Below, piece by piece: positions 12,022 to 22,007 of a DNA stretch of 51,260 nucleotides. The notes under the pieces are model-generated. The model was not told where the DNA came from, searched no databases, and was given only the letters and a program-made list of their open reading frames with translations. How positions within the stretch are numbered: the stretch's first letter is position 1; each line of letters opens with the position of its first letter. Position numbers and translations under genes: made by a program. Source of the stretch: Thoreauomyces humboldtii (lineage: Eukaryota > Chytridiomycota > Chytridiomycetes > Spizellomycetales > Powellomycetaceae); the NCBI GenBank assembly GCA_027596035.1, contig JADGJA010000065.1, positions 1-51,260 of the forward strand, read 5' to 3'.

Positions 12022-15000
12022 ATGTCTGAAGCGATATCAATAGCATACAATGTCCTAGTGGCGATAAGGACGGTCGTCATCGCGGTGAAGACGAAAGAGA
12101 AGCAGTGTCGAACCCTATGCGAGCGGGCAGAACGCGCCTATGTCAGTCTCAAAGCTTTAGAGCAACGAGTGGGAGGACGACTGGACGCTGGGGCAACGCT
12201 GCAAGCGATGGCTTTCTGCTCGTAAGACCCTTTTCAGTCTTTTCAGTCTTTTCATGTCATGCGCTGATGATTTCCGAGCTTGTTAGATTACTCGAACGGA
12301 TACTGCAATTTATGCAAAAGCTCAACTCGAAACCGTTCCTCCAGAGATTTGTGACTCTCCACGTTCTCGACGGAGAGCTGGATGATCTTCGGGAAGCGTT
12401 AGACTATTTGGTACAGGACCTCCAACTGGCCATCGGAATGGATACCCGCGGTGCTAGGGAGCAGGACGCAGCCGATCGCAGAGCCGATACGGCCACCCTC
12501 GAGAACCAATTGGCCGAACTCGCCGCCGACCAACATCGAATACTCATGGCACTAGGCGTTGCGGCGAGGGATTATCCCGAAGCTCTCGATGCCGTCACAA
12601 AGATCATGGGCAACGTTCCAGGAACCTCTGCGGAAGGGAAGTTTGCAAAGGCGGCGCATGCTGCACTCGTGCGTGCCTCCGGTGCCGCGCCTGACGTGAA
12701 GGAGTGGACCATCACCTCCTATGAGGTTGAGATTGGGGAGCCGTTCGCGCAGGGCGGATTCGGAGAAGTGTGCTTGGGGACCTGGCGGGGCCTCACAACC
12801 GTCGCCGTTAAGCGCCTTGCGACAGGCTTTGAATCGAAGAAGAAGAAAAAGCAATTCATAAATGAGGTGGAAGTATGGTTTCGGCTTCGGCATCCGAATG
12901 TGATGCTGCTTCTCGGTAGGTTTTGGGGTAAACACGAAAGAACCGTGACGAATTGCCCACCGTGGCTAACGAGCGATTTGCCTTGTGTGCTGCTTCTAGG
13001 CGCATGTCCTAGTGCATTGCAGGTGAGATCATGAGACATGAACTGTGACCAAGTGCCCACCGTGGCTAACGAGCGATTTGCCCTTTAGCCGTTCATGATC
13101 ATGCCCTACGTAAGCTATTGTCTTTACACCATTTCCATCCGCTGTGTGACTTACAGCCTTACCTAGATGGAAAACGGAACTTTGCTGTCCTACGCTGACA
13201 GGTTTCCAGAACAAACGTTAAAACTCCTGCATGAGTCGGCACAAGGCCTCCACTATCTTCACACAAGCAACGTTGTACACGGCGATCTCAAAGCTGTCAA
13301 CATTCTCGTAGACGGCGCCGGGGTTCCTAAGCTTGCCGATTTTGGCTTCTCTATTCTTAAGACATCGATGATGAGCGTTGAACATAGGGGCAACACCGTT
13401 CGCTCCCTAGCGGGGGAAGAGGGCATCGGAGGGACCGTCCGATGGTCGTCACCGGAAGTGCTAGAGGTGGGAAGCATACGTTTATGCGCAGGAGAGCAGC
13501 ATAAAATTGACCAACAACTCATCTCTTCTGATTCAAAGGGATCTCCAGCATCCATGGCGTCGGACGTTTACGCGTTCGGAGTAGTAATGTGGGAAGTAGC
13601 AGCAGGAGGAGATGTGCCTTTTGCCGCCATCACCAGCGACGTGGTCGTGATCCGAAAAGTATTGGCCGGTGCTCGGCCGGAACGCCCCAGCAACTGCCTG
13701 GATACAATGTGGGACTTGATCGAGACATGCTGGGCAGGCGAAAGTGCCCACAGACCGCGAATGCACAGCGTCGCTGCATCGCTCTCGAGGCTGATCGGAC
13801 GCAACAGCAGACCCGCTAGTATTGCGCAAAGTCCGTCCTTTCGAGGCATGGGTGAATCGTGGCTGGAGGGCAGTCGAATCACCCCTCTGCCTACCATCAG
13901 CGATTCTGCACCTCCGGCATACACGGCGGGTCCGACGGGCTCCACCATTAACTCTCTGGCGGAAGAAATCCGAGCCCCGCTTGCAGTGCCCAAGCGAAAG
14001 GCTTCTGTCAGTCGTCCGCCGGCAAATCCCGCGTCTCCAGTAAGCGCAAAGGCATCGGAAGCAGTCATGTCTATGCCAGTAGCCAGCAGTCAGCGCAAGG
14101 AAGAGAATCGGCAGGATGATAGCACGAGTGCAACAATAGAAGACAGCAAAACTGTGCTCAGAGACCGACAGCCTTCAGAACTACAGATTGGAATGGATCC
14201 TGCCTTGCAGCCACTTCAGCTATTACCACCCCGGGCCGCCTCAAACCCACAGGCGGGAAGCTATGACATCAAAGATACCCCACCCCAACCCGCGCCTGTT
14301 CCTGTTCGACCTCGAAAGATTTCTACGGGATCAACAGGCGAGCAGCAAAAACTGTTGGCAGCAAGCGGGGCGCCCGAGGCGCGTCCCGTGATTCTACGAA
14401 GCAACTCTCAGCAAGGAGGGACTTCATGGTCCCTCAGTCCCACCGACACGGCTCTACCTCCTGCAGTGGGCAGCTCAACTACAAGTGTAGGTGCGGCCAG
14501 CTCACGCCTCGATATGTCTCGCAGGACTCCCGTTATTTTGGAGAGCTCGCGGCTGGAGGATGTCGAAGCAGCAGAAGAAGGCTTGATACCCTCAGACACA
14601 CAACCTCAATCGAAGCCTTCTGCCATCGAGCCACGCCGAAAGAAACGCCGAGTCTGCATCCCGGCCTTCGTCACCTTGATGTTTGCATCTGCAATAATCA
14701 TCGTCGGCTTTATCGGCGTGTCTCAGGGGCGCGGCTTTCTTTTCACCAAGGAAAAGTCCCTCGTCACTAGTGATGGCAACACTACCGTGACCGATTATGC
14801 CACAACATCGACATGCGCAGGGATCGTGGCCCAGTCAGTCTGGTCAGGAACTGATGTTCAGACGTTTCCCATGAGCGTCGGTCCTTTATGGGCATTGGCA
14901 AGTGACTGCAGTGCTATGGTCGTTGGCGTAGAGGGCTCTGTCGCTCGATACGAGTTTCCACCGGCCGCCACCGACCTCGTGGAGCCACAAGCCGAGACCA

Positions 15001-15821
15001 TGGTTCAATTGGATGGGCTCAGCATCCTAGGTGGACTGTCCGCTAACGGATCCGCTCTGGTGTGGGCAAACTCGACTTCGGTTGTTCGAGGCAGTGGGCC
15101 CGACTCAGGCGGAAACACGAACGCGAGCCCCTTCCTTGAAACGTACCCATTGAACGCTCCTCCATTGGTGCTGTGGATAACCAACGACGACACACAGTTT
15201 TTCGCACATACCTCTGATGGCTACATCACTCAATGGGCGTTCGGTTCTTCGTCCCTGACCCACCGGTTTGGTCCCTCCAATCCGGCGCGCAACGACTCCT
15301 TGTCGCCGTTCCGAAACGTCATCACAAATGACGGAAAATACGTTGCTTTCGCACCCAACAACGCGAGTATCGCTATCGGCGACGGGAACACGGGGAGCAT
15401 ATCTGCCACCATCAGTCTTGCGGGCGCACCGCTTCCGTTGGCTATCTCGGTCGACTCTACGACGCTCTATTGCCTCGCCGGGGAGGCGCATCTCGTTGGC
15501 GTTGGCATGCCCGGCAATCTTGCGACAACCGTGATATACTCCATACCAAGTGTTCAACTTGCGCCAACGATGGCCCTGACAAGTGACGGAGTGTACGGCT
15601 TTCTCATTGCCATATATCCAGGATCCGCACCTGTAGCTGCGGTTCTACAAGTGAACTTGCGAAGCAGGGCCATACAGCGCTTGGCTCCCCAGATTGCCAT
15701 TGCTGACAACCCAGATCGCGACAGCATGAGCGTGAAACTCACGAGTGACGATCAGTATCTGCTTTTCACGACAGGCGGAACAGTTCTTCGCCTAATGAGT
15801 TGGGATGCAACATTCACGTAG
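12022..15821 (+). CDS. MLKL-like N-terminal bundle + TKL-type kinase + transmembrane segment + propeller-like C-terminus
   Basis: Exons 12022-12221, 12287-12915, 13000-13022, 13089-13109 and 13167-15821 give about 1,175 residues. Residues 1-180 are helical and resemble the MLKL four-helix bundle and brace: KEKQCRTLCERAERAY parallels the KKQCRRL helix of MLKL, and FLQRFVTLHVLDGELDDLRE parallels its NICRFLTASQ segment. The kinase (about 210-500) has a glycine loop GGFGEV, VAVKR lysine (about 240), HGDLKAVNIL catalytic loop with Asp kept but HRD Arg replaced by Gly, DFG (about 350) and SSPE, so it looks active and non-RD. A Pro/Ser-rich linker leads to a basic RRKKRR followed by one transmembrane helix (about 785-810). 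The last 350 residues have repeated beta-rich blocks such as NDGKYVAFAPNN and SDDQYLLFTTGG, suggesting a beta-propeller. By the positive-inside rule the kinase is cytosolic and the propeller external. Function inferred: receptor kinase, perhaps tied to cell death or defence. Confidence 0.82.
12941..13082 (+). repeat. Duplicated core shared by two adjacent introns
   Basis: Positions 12941-12982 (intron 12916-12999) and 13041-13082 (intron 13023-13088) match at 39 of 42 bases, and the last 29 are identical. The spacing is exactly 100 bp. Both copies contain GGCTAAC, a good branch-site sequence. They flank a 23-nt exon, while the exon itself is not repeated. Confidence 0.9.
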
Positions 15822-16091
15822 CTAGAACTATGTAGAATTATTCGTGTTGCGAATCTATTTCTACCAGACTGCAGAAGTGTTCCTCGCTGTTCTATTGACA
15901 AGTGCTACCTGCTTCGTAGAAGAGCGAAAGAAAGGCGCGGTTGAACATTGGAGAACTTCGTGGACTGAGGAATTATATATATTTTTCTTCAGAATTTCAT
16001 TACTTTATACACAAATCAAAGTCTCGACGACCTTCATAGCGAGCTATCGCACCTCTCGCTCCCATGAGCTTGAGCTCTCTGACGCGCAAAT

Positions 16092-19000
16092 TCAGGCATC
16101 TCTCGGGTCAGGTTCTGACGGTTGTCCCGGCTCTGGGGTGTAAGTGTCCTCGTAAACTTGGTCGGCGCTCATAGAACGTTGCTCCTCCTCGTGGTATTCG
16201 TCATGTCGTTGCTCCTCGGCTCCGTATCCGATGTTGAGAGACTCGTCATCGTGACGACGTCCTACATCGTAACCACCAACATTGGGCAGCAAATGATCGT
16301 GATCAAGGTCGGGATCAAACGGTTCCTCCAGCTGCGATCGCATCTGCTCGTCCCGACCGTAATTCTCCTCTGCCGCGAACGCAGTGGATTGTTGAAAGAC
16401 GCTCTCATGATCAGGAGAATCGAACCTTTCACTTTGAGCAACAGGTGTCTCGGACCTTGACTGTCGGCCAGAGAAACCCCCCCGTGACGAACCCGTATCA
16501 GAACCCCCCGACGTAGGTCGTCGCGATTCCGACGGCCGCGAGGCGGAAGGGGATGGGGATACGGCGGTGGGAAGAGCCGGCAAAGGAACGCCAGAATATT
16601 GACCCTTCAGAAACCCGCTCGCGCGTGACTGTGTCGTGGACATGTTCGATGGTGAGCCCGTCCCCGTCACCTTCCCTCGGTTCTGTTGAATGTACTGTCG
16701 CTTCATGACCTCCATCCCCTTGTCGAGTTGTGAGATGGTGTACCGGTATTCCCGTAGCTGAGCTTGATACATGTTCAGTTCGGTTCCCATGTGACGGAAC
16801 TGGACTGTTTTGTCCTTGAGTATGTGTCGGTATTCCGATATCTGCTCGATCGCTTCTGGGCCGATCTGCTTCGCGAGAAGGGTCTTGAGGTAAAGATAAA
16901 GCATCTCCTTGCTTTGTATGAGCTGCTCCTTGTCCGTCTCCTCCTTGCTCTTCGATATCAGCTTCCTTTGCAAAGAGTGGAGGAGTTGAATCATATCAAA
17001 TGCTTTCGGGTTCTTTCCTTCCAACTTTCTCCAACGATGCACGTTGATGGGATACCGGAGCTGATCCTCCAATGCTTTGATCCTCATCCGTTGAACGAGG
17101 AGATCGTTCTCGAGCTTTCGTGCCGTCTCGCACGTCGTCACGTGTTCCGTCGTCTCCAGTTTCAATACGGCTCGATCCCTCCTCAATTCCGATATCTCGC
17201 GACGACGTACGTTGAGACGGACGATGTGTTCGCTGTAGTGGTTTTCGCTGTGCAGGAGCGACACTTGCTGAAGCTGGAGGGCGTTATAAGCTTTTGCCAG
17301 CTCGTCGTTTTGCCGTATGAGTTGGTTGCTGAGATTGTCCCGTTCCGTGATGAGAATGTTGAGAGCGTTTTCTTGTCTGGATCGCTCCATCTCAGCTTCC
17401 TTGACGAACTGGTTTAATTTGCTCGCCTCGGCCGACTGGGTTCGGATGTAGGCTTGTCCGAGCTCATTCTGATGTTGTAGGGTGTTGATCTCCTCCGTTA
17501 TGACCTCGATGTCCTTCTGGAGACGCGCATACTGGGTAGCTTCGGCTGTGAGAGCCTGGTTCTTTGATCCGATGTCTTCCTTGAAACCATTGATTTGAAA
17601 GTTCATGATCTTGAGCTTTCGCTTCATTTTTGAGATCTCGGCCTGCGCTTCAATGAGGTGTTTACTGTGGAGGTTTCGATCGCTCTGCACGGCTTCGTAG
17701 AGGTTCTGCTGGTGCTTGAGCTTCGTGTCAGCCTGAACTGTGCGTTTCTTATAGTCGAAGAGATCGATCTCCTTGTTCTTCATCTCCTGGATACCAGCGA
17801 CGCAGGATGCCTGGAGACGGATGGCGTCCACGATGTATGTGTCCCTCTGCTCCTCCAAGGATTTTATCTTCTTCTCTTGATCGAGGATCTCCCGCTCGTA
17901 TCTACCCATGTCCAGCTCGATGTTGTGTCGCGTTTGTTTCGAGAGCATGATCATCTGTCCGTGGTTGTGGAACTCTGTCTGAGCCTTGTGAAAGTTCTTT
18001 TCGAGGATGTCACGTTCTCTAGTGAGGTCGTCTATGGATTTCTTGTGCATGTCGATCTGCCGTTTGGTCTTGTCCGCTTCTTCAAGCGTGCCTTCGCATT
18101 CACCTCGTATGCCCTTTCGTTCCATCTCGGCTTCCAGCTTCTGCTCCTCGCTAGCTTGAATCTTCTTCGTCAGAGTGTCCTTGATCCTCGCCACCTTTTT
18201 GACCTCGGTCGTGTTTTTAAGGAGTTCGGCTTCCCGCCTGTTGAGCTCATTGGCCATAATGCGGTTCTCCTCGATGAGCTGAGAGGTCTGAGCCATCTGC
18301 TCGTCAGCCTCCTGCTGCAGCTGAGCAGTACGAACGGTCAGACTCTCCTGATCCTTTACAAGCTTCTCCGTCATGTGCTTCTGGGAACGAATCTGGGACT
18401 CGAGGATGGAGATGTCGTCGGTGGCTCTGTTCACAGAGTCCTGCTTTCCCCTGACCTCTTGGGATTTGACAGCCACGACGACGCGGAGCTCACGAAGGTC
18501 GCGCTCCAGACGTTCCTTGTTTCGAAGCTCAGCGTCAATGTCCGACTTCTTCGATGCGCTCCGGTCTCGCAGGTCGTAGATCTCACGTTCCAAATCCCGT
18601 TTCTGTTGATCAGCGGATTTGATCCGATCGGATACGTTGGCGATGCTGTTGCGAAGATGGACGATCTTCTCGAGCTCCTCGTCGAGCTCCTTTGTGGACC
18701 TCTCTTTTGCGGTCAACAGTTCCTGAAGGACCTTCTCCTGTGTGGTACTGAGTCCGACACCTTGCTTCAACGTCGAGTTCAGATTCGCCACCTCGAGTCT
18801 GAGCTGTCTGAGCTCCTCCTTCCCGCTCTCCTCTCTTTTGTTGCTAGCCTCGACCGTGTTCTCGGCTTTTGCGATCTGAGCTCTCAAGGATTTCAGCAGC
18901 TGCTGGTCGTGCACGGATGCCGACGGTGTAATCACCGTACGTTCTTTCATACTGAGCAAAGAGCTTCTCGATGTGATCCCTTGACCTTGTCACGGCACGA

Positions 19001-19662
19001 TGCATCTTTTCGTACTCCGTTCGAAACGGGTTGAGGGTCACGTCCTCGGCTATCTCCTGCCAGGTCCCGTCGTATTCCAGCTCCATCGCAACATAGAGAC
19101 TATCATGGTGGGACTTGTCCTCGGATCCTGGAAGCTCTTTGCTTGCCAGAAACCTGTCCTCGTCCGTCACTGGCGCTGGAGGTGACTGTGCGGGATCGAC
19201 GGCTCCTTCTGCTGTCATCGTCGTCGCCGAACTCGCACCAACCGGACTGCTCTGGCTTTCGGAATTCAGTCCAGAATCCAGAATGTCCCCTGTCATTGCT
19301 GACCCGCTGTCCCCGGCGGGTGTTGCAGGCGACAAGGACAATGGATTTGACGTGGAAGATGCCTGTCCATCCAGCGGCGTGGAAACGACCCCTGATGTAG
19401 GCGTATCTTTCCGAGACGTTTCCGATCCTTCCCTGTTTGCATCCGTCGCAGCAGCAGGACCCTGTTCCCCTACACCATCACCAACTGCATCACCAACGCC
19501 CGCGCCAGTGTTAGCGTTCGCAACGAGATCGGCCGCCGGAGTGTCGGACGGGACCTCTACGACGGCGGTTCCATCCGACCCGCGAGACATGGCTTCGCGC
19601 TCCCTCTTCGCTGCTGACCCGCCGGCTAGGGACGCTCGACGAGTGGACTTTCTGGATGACAT
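16092..19662 (-). CDS. CFAP58: CFAP58 (CCDC147) ciliary coiled-coil protein, with an apparent +1 frameshift
   Basis: The family acts in axoneme assembly and flagellar motility. Almost the whole protein is coiled coil. Matches to CFAP58 run in order: FRTEYEKMHRAV near the N-terminus, KSLRAQIAKAENTVEAS, LKQGVGLSTTQ, TRERDILEKN, LKHQQNLYEAVQSDRNLHSK, AEISKMKRKLKIMN, VHRWRKLEGKNPKAFDMIQ, GPEAIEQISEYRHILKDK and ELNMYQAQLREYRY. Unlike the human protein (about 870 residues) it has about 160 disordered N-terminal residues and about 200 Ser/Pro/Asp/Glu-rich C-terminal ones, for about 1,189 in total. Reading starts at Met 19662. It must move to the next frame within about 18915-18960, because the first frame stops at 18844 while homology continues in the +1 frame down to 16092. 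This is either an assembly or sequencing indel, a true mutation, or a 34-nt intron (see findings). No conventional intron is seen, unlike the neighbours. Confidence 0.87.
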
Positions 19663-20127
19663 GGGTTATCATGCAAGTAGATGTGACAAGGGTGAGCAAC
19701 TTGGATTATTATGAATTCTTGTCCGATAATAGCTGTCGGAGGAAGAGTGCAGCGGCCTCTTTTTGATTAGATAATCCCAATGCGTACAGAGCATTAGTGA
19801 CGACTGTCTCTCTGCGGTCGTCTTGAGGACAGCTATGTCCCTTAGTTTGCGGAGCTCATCACTTGCTGTCCTCTTGCATCGAATGGTTCAAAAAGGCTGG
19901 CTGGAAGGGAGCTATCCGGTCGGAGCGTTCAATTACCGTACAAAGTGAACTTGCGAAGCACCCCAATTCGTGGACAGCATGAGCAGGAAAGCTCTTTGAT
20001 GACAGTCGGCTTCTTTGATTGCAATTGACGGGACCGTCCTCCTCTGATGAGTAACATGCAACCATCACAGAGAGGTGCCAAACCAGATAGCTAGAATACT
20101 TGGATTACCAAATGTGCCCATCTACGT
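19663..20127. other. Intergenic region between CFAP58 and the coiled-coil gene
   Basis: This 465-bp stretch is upstream of CFAP58 and downstream of the coiled-coil gene, both reading leftward. One open frame of 69 codons (19859-20068, minus) has no coiled-coil character or family resemblance. I found no repeat or RNA gene. Confidence 0.45.
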
Positions 20128-21414
20128 CTAGCTTAAGGAGTGTTTGCCATTTTTGTCATTTACGAGTGCGATCTGCTGGATAGGATCAGCTTTCAGAATC
20201 AATGAAAGCACGATCTGGCATGACTGAACCTCATGGGCTTGGACGCGCTGCTTGTTCAACGCGATTCTTTGCTCGATCCCTCGCATCTCGTTTGCAACTT
20301 TTAAACACAAACTTTCAAATCAGTGTCTGCGGCAGTTCTAACTGATCAATCAGCCTACCAAAAGCTGCCGCTGGATCGAGAGCATTGGGTGAATTTGAGG
20401 AAGCGGCAGCTTCGACAGGCCCGCGCGGAAGTGGGCTATCGATTCCGTGGGGCTCCTCTGGTTTTGTGCCTCCTTTGAGCGAACGCACTGCGCGCATCGC
20501 TTCTAGAACGAGAATGGGCATTAAAAACAAATACCGCAAAAGAAAGGAGTATCAACATGGTACCGTGATGCTCCTCCGCCATGTCGCGTAAGACATGAGC
20601 GTGCTTTTCACCGCCTTCACAAACGTGAGTTTTGACATTGAGCACACTGACATTACTTAGCTCACCCAGCTCAACTTCGGCCATGGCTTGAATTATCTGT
20701 GACCTTAGATTCACAGATATGGGTTGCTCGTTGTTTGGATCTGTCATACTTTGATTCAACATGCGGTGCAGTGTAGTCTTGCGGCTGTCGATCAGAGTAT
20801 GAAACCGGCTTTTACGCTGGGCAACCAGAAATCTTGATACCGCGTCAAACAGTCAGAGTCTTGCCCGCAGCTTGTTGACTTATCTGGAGTCAAGAGTGCT
20901 GCTCACCGTAACTGTTGAACGCGATCTCGATGTTCGGCCAGCTGACGGGTGCCATCCCATGTTGCAGTGTTGAATGCGGATACTTGTAAGTTTAAGCTAT
21001 GGCACATTCAGGCTTTTGAAAGGAAGCTACCGCCAAGCTGGTTCGGACAAGGAAATGTTACTTTGAGATGACTTGTCTCTGCTCCTCGATGCGGGCACGT
21101 AAAGAGTCGCGCTCGGCACACGTCCACTCAAGGGTTTGGGAGTTTTGATTCAGTTGTTCAGACTCTGGACATTGAAAGACCGAGAAACAAGGTTAGGACA
21201 TCTCGTTCTGGCTATCCTTCGAATCCTTCGAATCAGTCACTAGTCTTGGTTGACCTTTCTGAATACGGTGGCGAAGGCTCAGCTGAGGGGAGTCGACGGG
21301 TAACGAAGTAGACAAAGCAGTCTCGCGTAGCTTGTTGAGAAAATCACTGAGATGATTATCCCCTTCTCCGTTCTGCCTGCGTCTTCTCCTCGTGGTGACG
21401 TTGACTTCGTTCAT
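20128..21414 (-). CDS. Unrecognised coiled-coil protein, six exons
   Basis: I could not place this in a family. A phase-consistent model uses exons 21414-21255, 21164-21062, 20996-20907, 20784-20564, 20502-20359 and 20297-20128, about 295 residues. It starts with a basic stretch (RRRRR) and a segment LSDFLNKLRETAL. Heptad-like helices follow: SEQLNQNSQTLEW, AERDSLRARIEEQRQVI, LAEHRDRVQQL, VNLRSQIIQAMAEVE and, after a Pro/Ser/Ala linker, ANEMRGIEQRIALNKQRVQAH. No membrane segment is seen. Continuity of the coiled coil across joints supports the model. The exon-4 acceptor is ambiguous (20784 or 20808), and the first donor (GTCAAC) is weak. It lies next to CFAP58 on the same strand and is divergent from the MBP1-type gene, sharing that gene's upstream region. 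A ciliary or centrosomal role is possible but is only a guess from neighbourhood and coiled coil. Confidence 0.6.
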
Positions 21415-21571
21415 GTCCTATATACGTCAGGGGCAACTCGGGGATAGCCCAGCGGCCAGCCAAATAGTTACGTGGGAAAAAGCCAGAGGGTTGTCCATGA
21501 TGTTGTGCAGTCGATGCCAACCCTAAATGAGACGTGTGTTGGCCCAAGCCCTAACCGTTGGTGGGGCAAAC

Positions 21572-21912
21572 ACGCGCAACGCGGAAAGCACGCGAGAACG
21601 ATCAGAGAGAGACGCAGAGGAGACGCAGAGCGAGTTGAGAGAGAGAGAGAGAGAGCGCCCGTTTTTCTGCTCCCCACCCCACTTCGTCTTGCCCCACCGT
21701 CCCCGACTTGAACACATTCCCTCAAGTAGATTCCCACGTTATACCTTCTCGCGGTCGACAGAGCGTCGCGTCCTTCCATCGGCTGGCGAGAGTGGCATCG
21801 TTCATCTTCCGTTTCACACGCAAAGCTTGACGCGCGTCGTTGGATACACGAGAAGCTTCATCCGCAGCGCAGGTGAGTGGCTGCGCTTCTTCTCGGTCGC
21901 ATGCATACGCGA
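21572..21912. promoter_or_regulatory. Cluster of MCB-like ACGCG cores upstream of the MBP1-type gene
   Basis: ACGCG occurs on the plus strand at 21572, 21579, 21590, 21830 and 21907, and on the minus strand at 21767-21771 and 21833-21837. The pair at 21830-21837 forms the palindrome ACGCGCGT. ACGCG is the core of the Mlu I cell-cycle box bound by Mbp1/MBF in yeasts. The 593-bp region is shared with the divergent coiled-coil gene. The last site falls inside a probable leader intron. Confidence 0.5.
21637..21655. repeat. GA dinucleotide microsatellite
   Basis: A perfect (GA)n run of 19 bp lies in a wider purine-rich segment (21601-21660) between the divergent coiled-coil and MBP1-type genes. 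Confidence 0.9.
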
Positions 21913-21946
21913 GAGTTCTATACCCACAATCCTTTTCGTGCAATAG
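21873..21946 (+). other. Probable 5' leader intron of the MBP1-type gene
   Basis: A strong donor (CAG followed by GTGAGT at 21873) and an acceptor (TGCAATAG ending at 21946) bound a 74-bp stretch, the usual intron size in this window. It ends 61 bp before the start codon. The upstream open frame shows no conserved sequence, so it is more likely a leader intron than a coding one. Confidence 0.5.
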
Positions 21947-22007
21947 TCCGAGCATTTGACTTGCATCCCTTTGAGTATCTCGAACCCGTTCATCCGCGGT
22001 CCGTCCA

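Noticed and set aside
18901..18960. A 53-55-bp intron starting GTGATT in CFAP58
   Set aside because: It would remove HDQQLLKSLRAQ, which aligns without a gap to the family, and its acceptor (GAG) is poor.
17658..19034. Long open frame (458 codons) on the plus strand opposite CFAP58
   Set aside because: It is the antisense shadow of a Leu/Glu/Lys-rich coiled coil, with a Leu- and Val-rich translation and no motif.
19859..20068. 69-codon minus-strand frame between CFAP58 and the coiled-coil gene
   Set aside because: No coiled coil, domain or splice continuity with the upstream gene, whose own frame ends properly at 20128.
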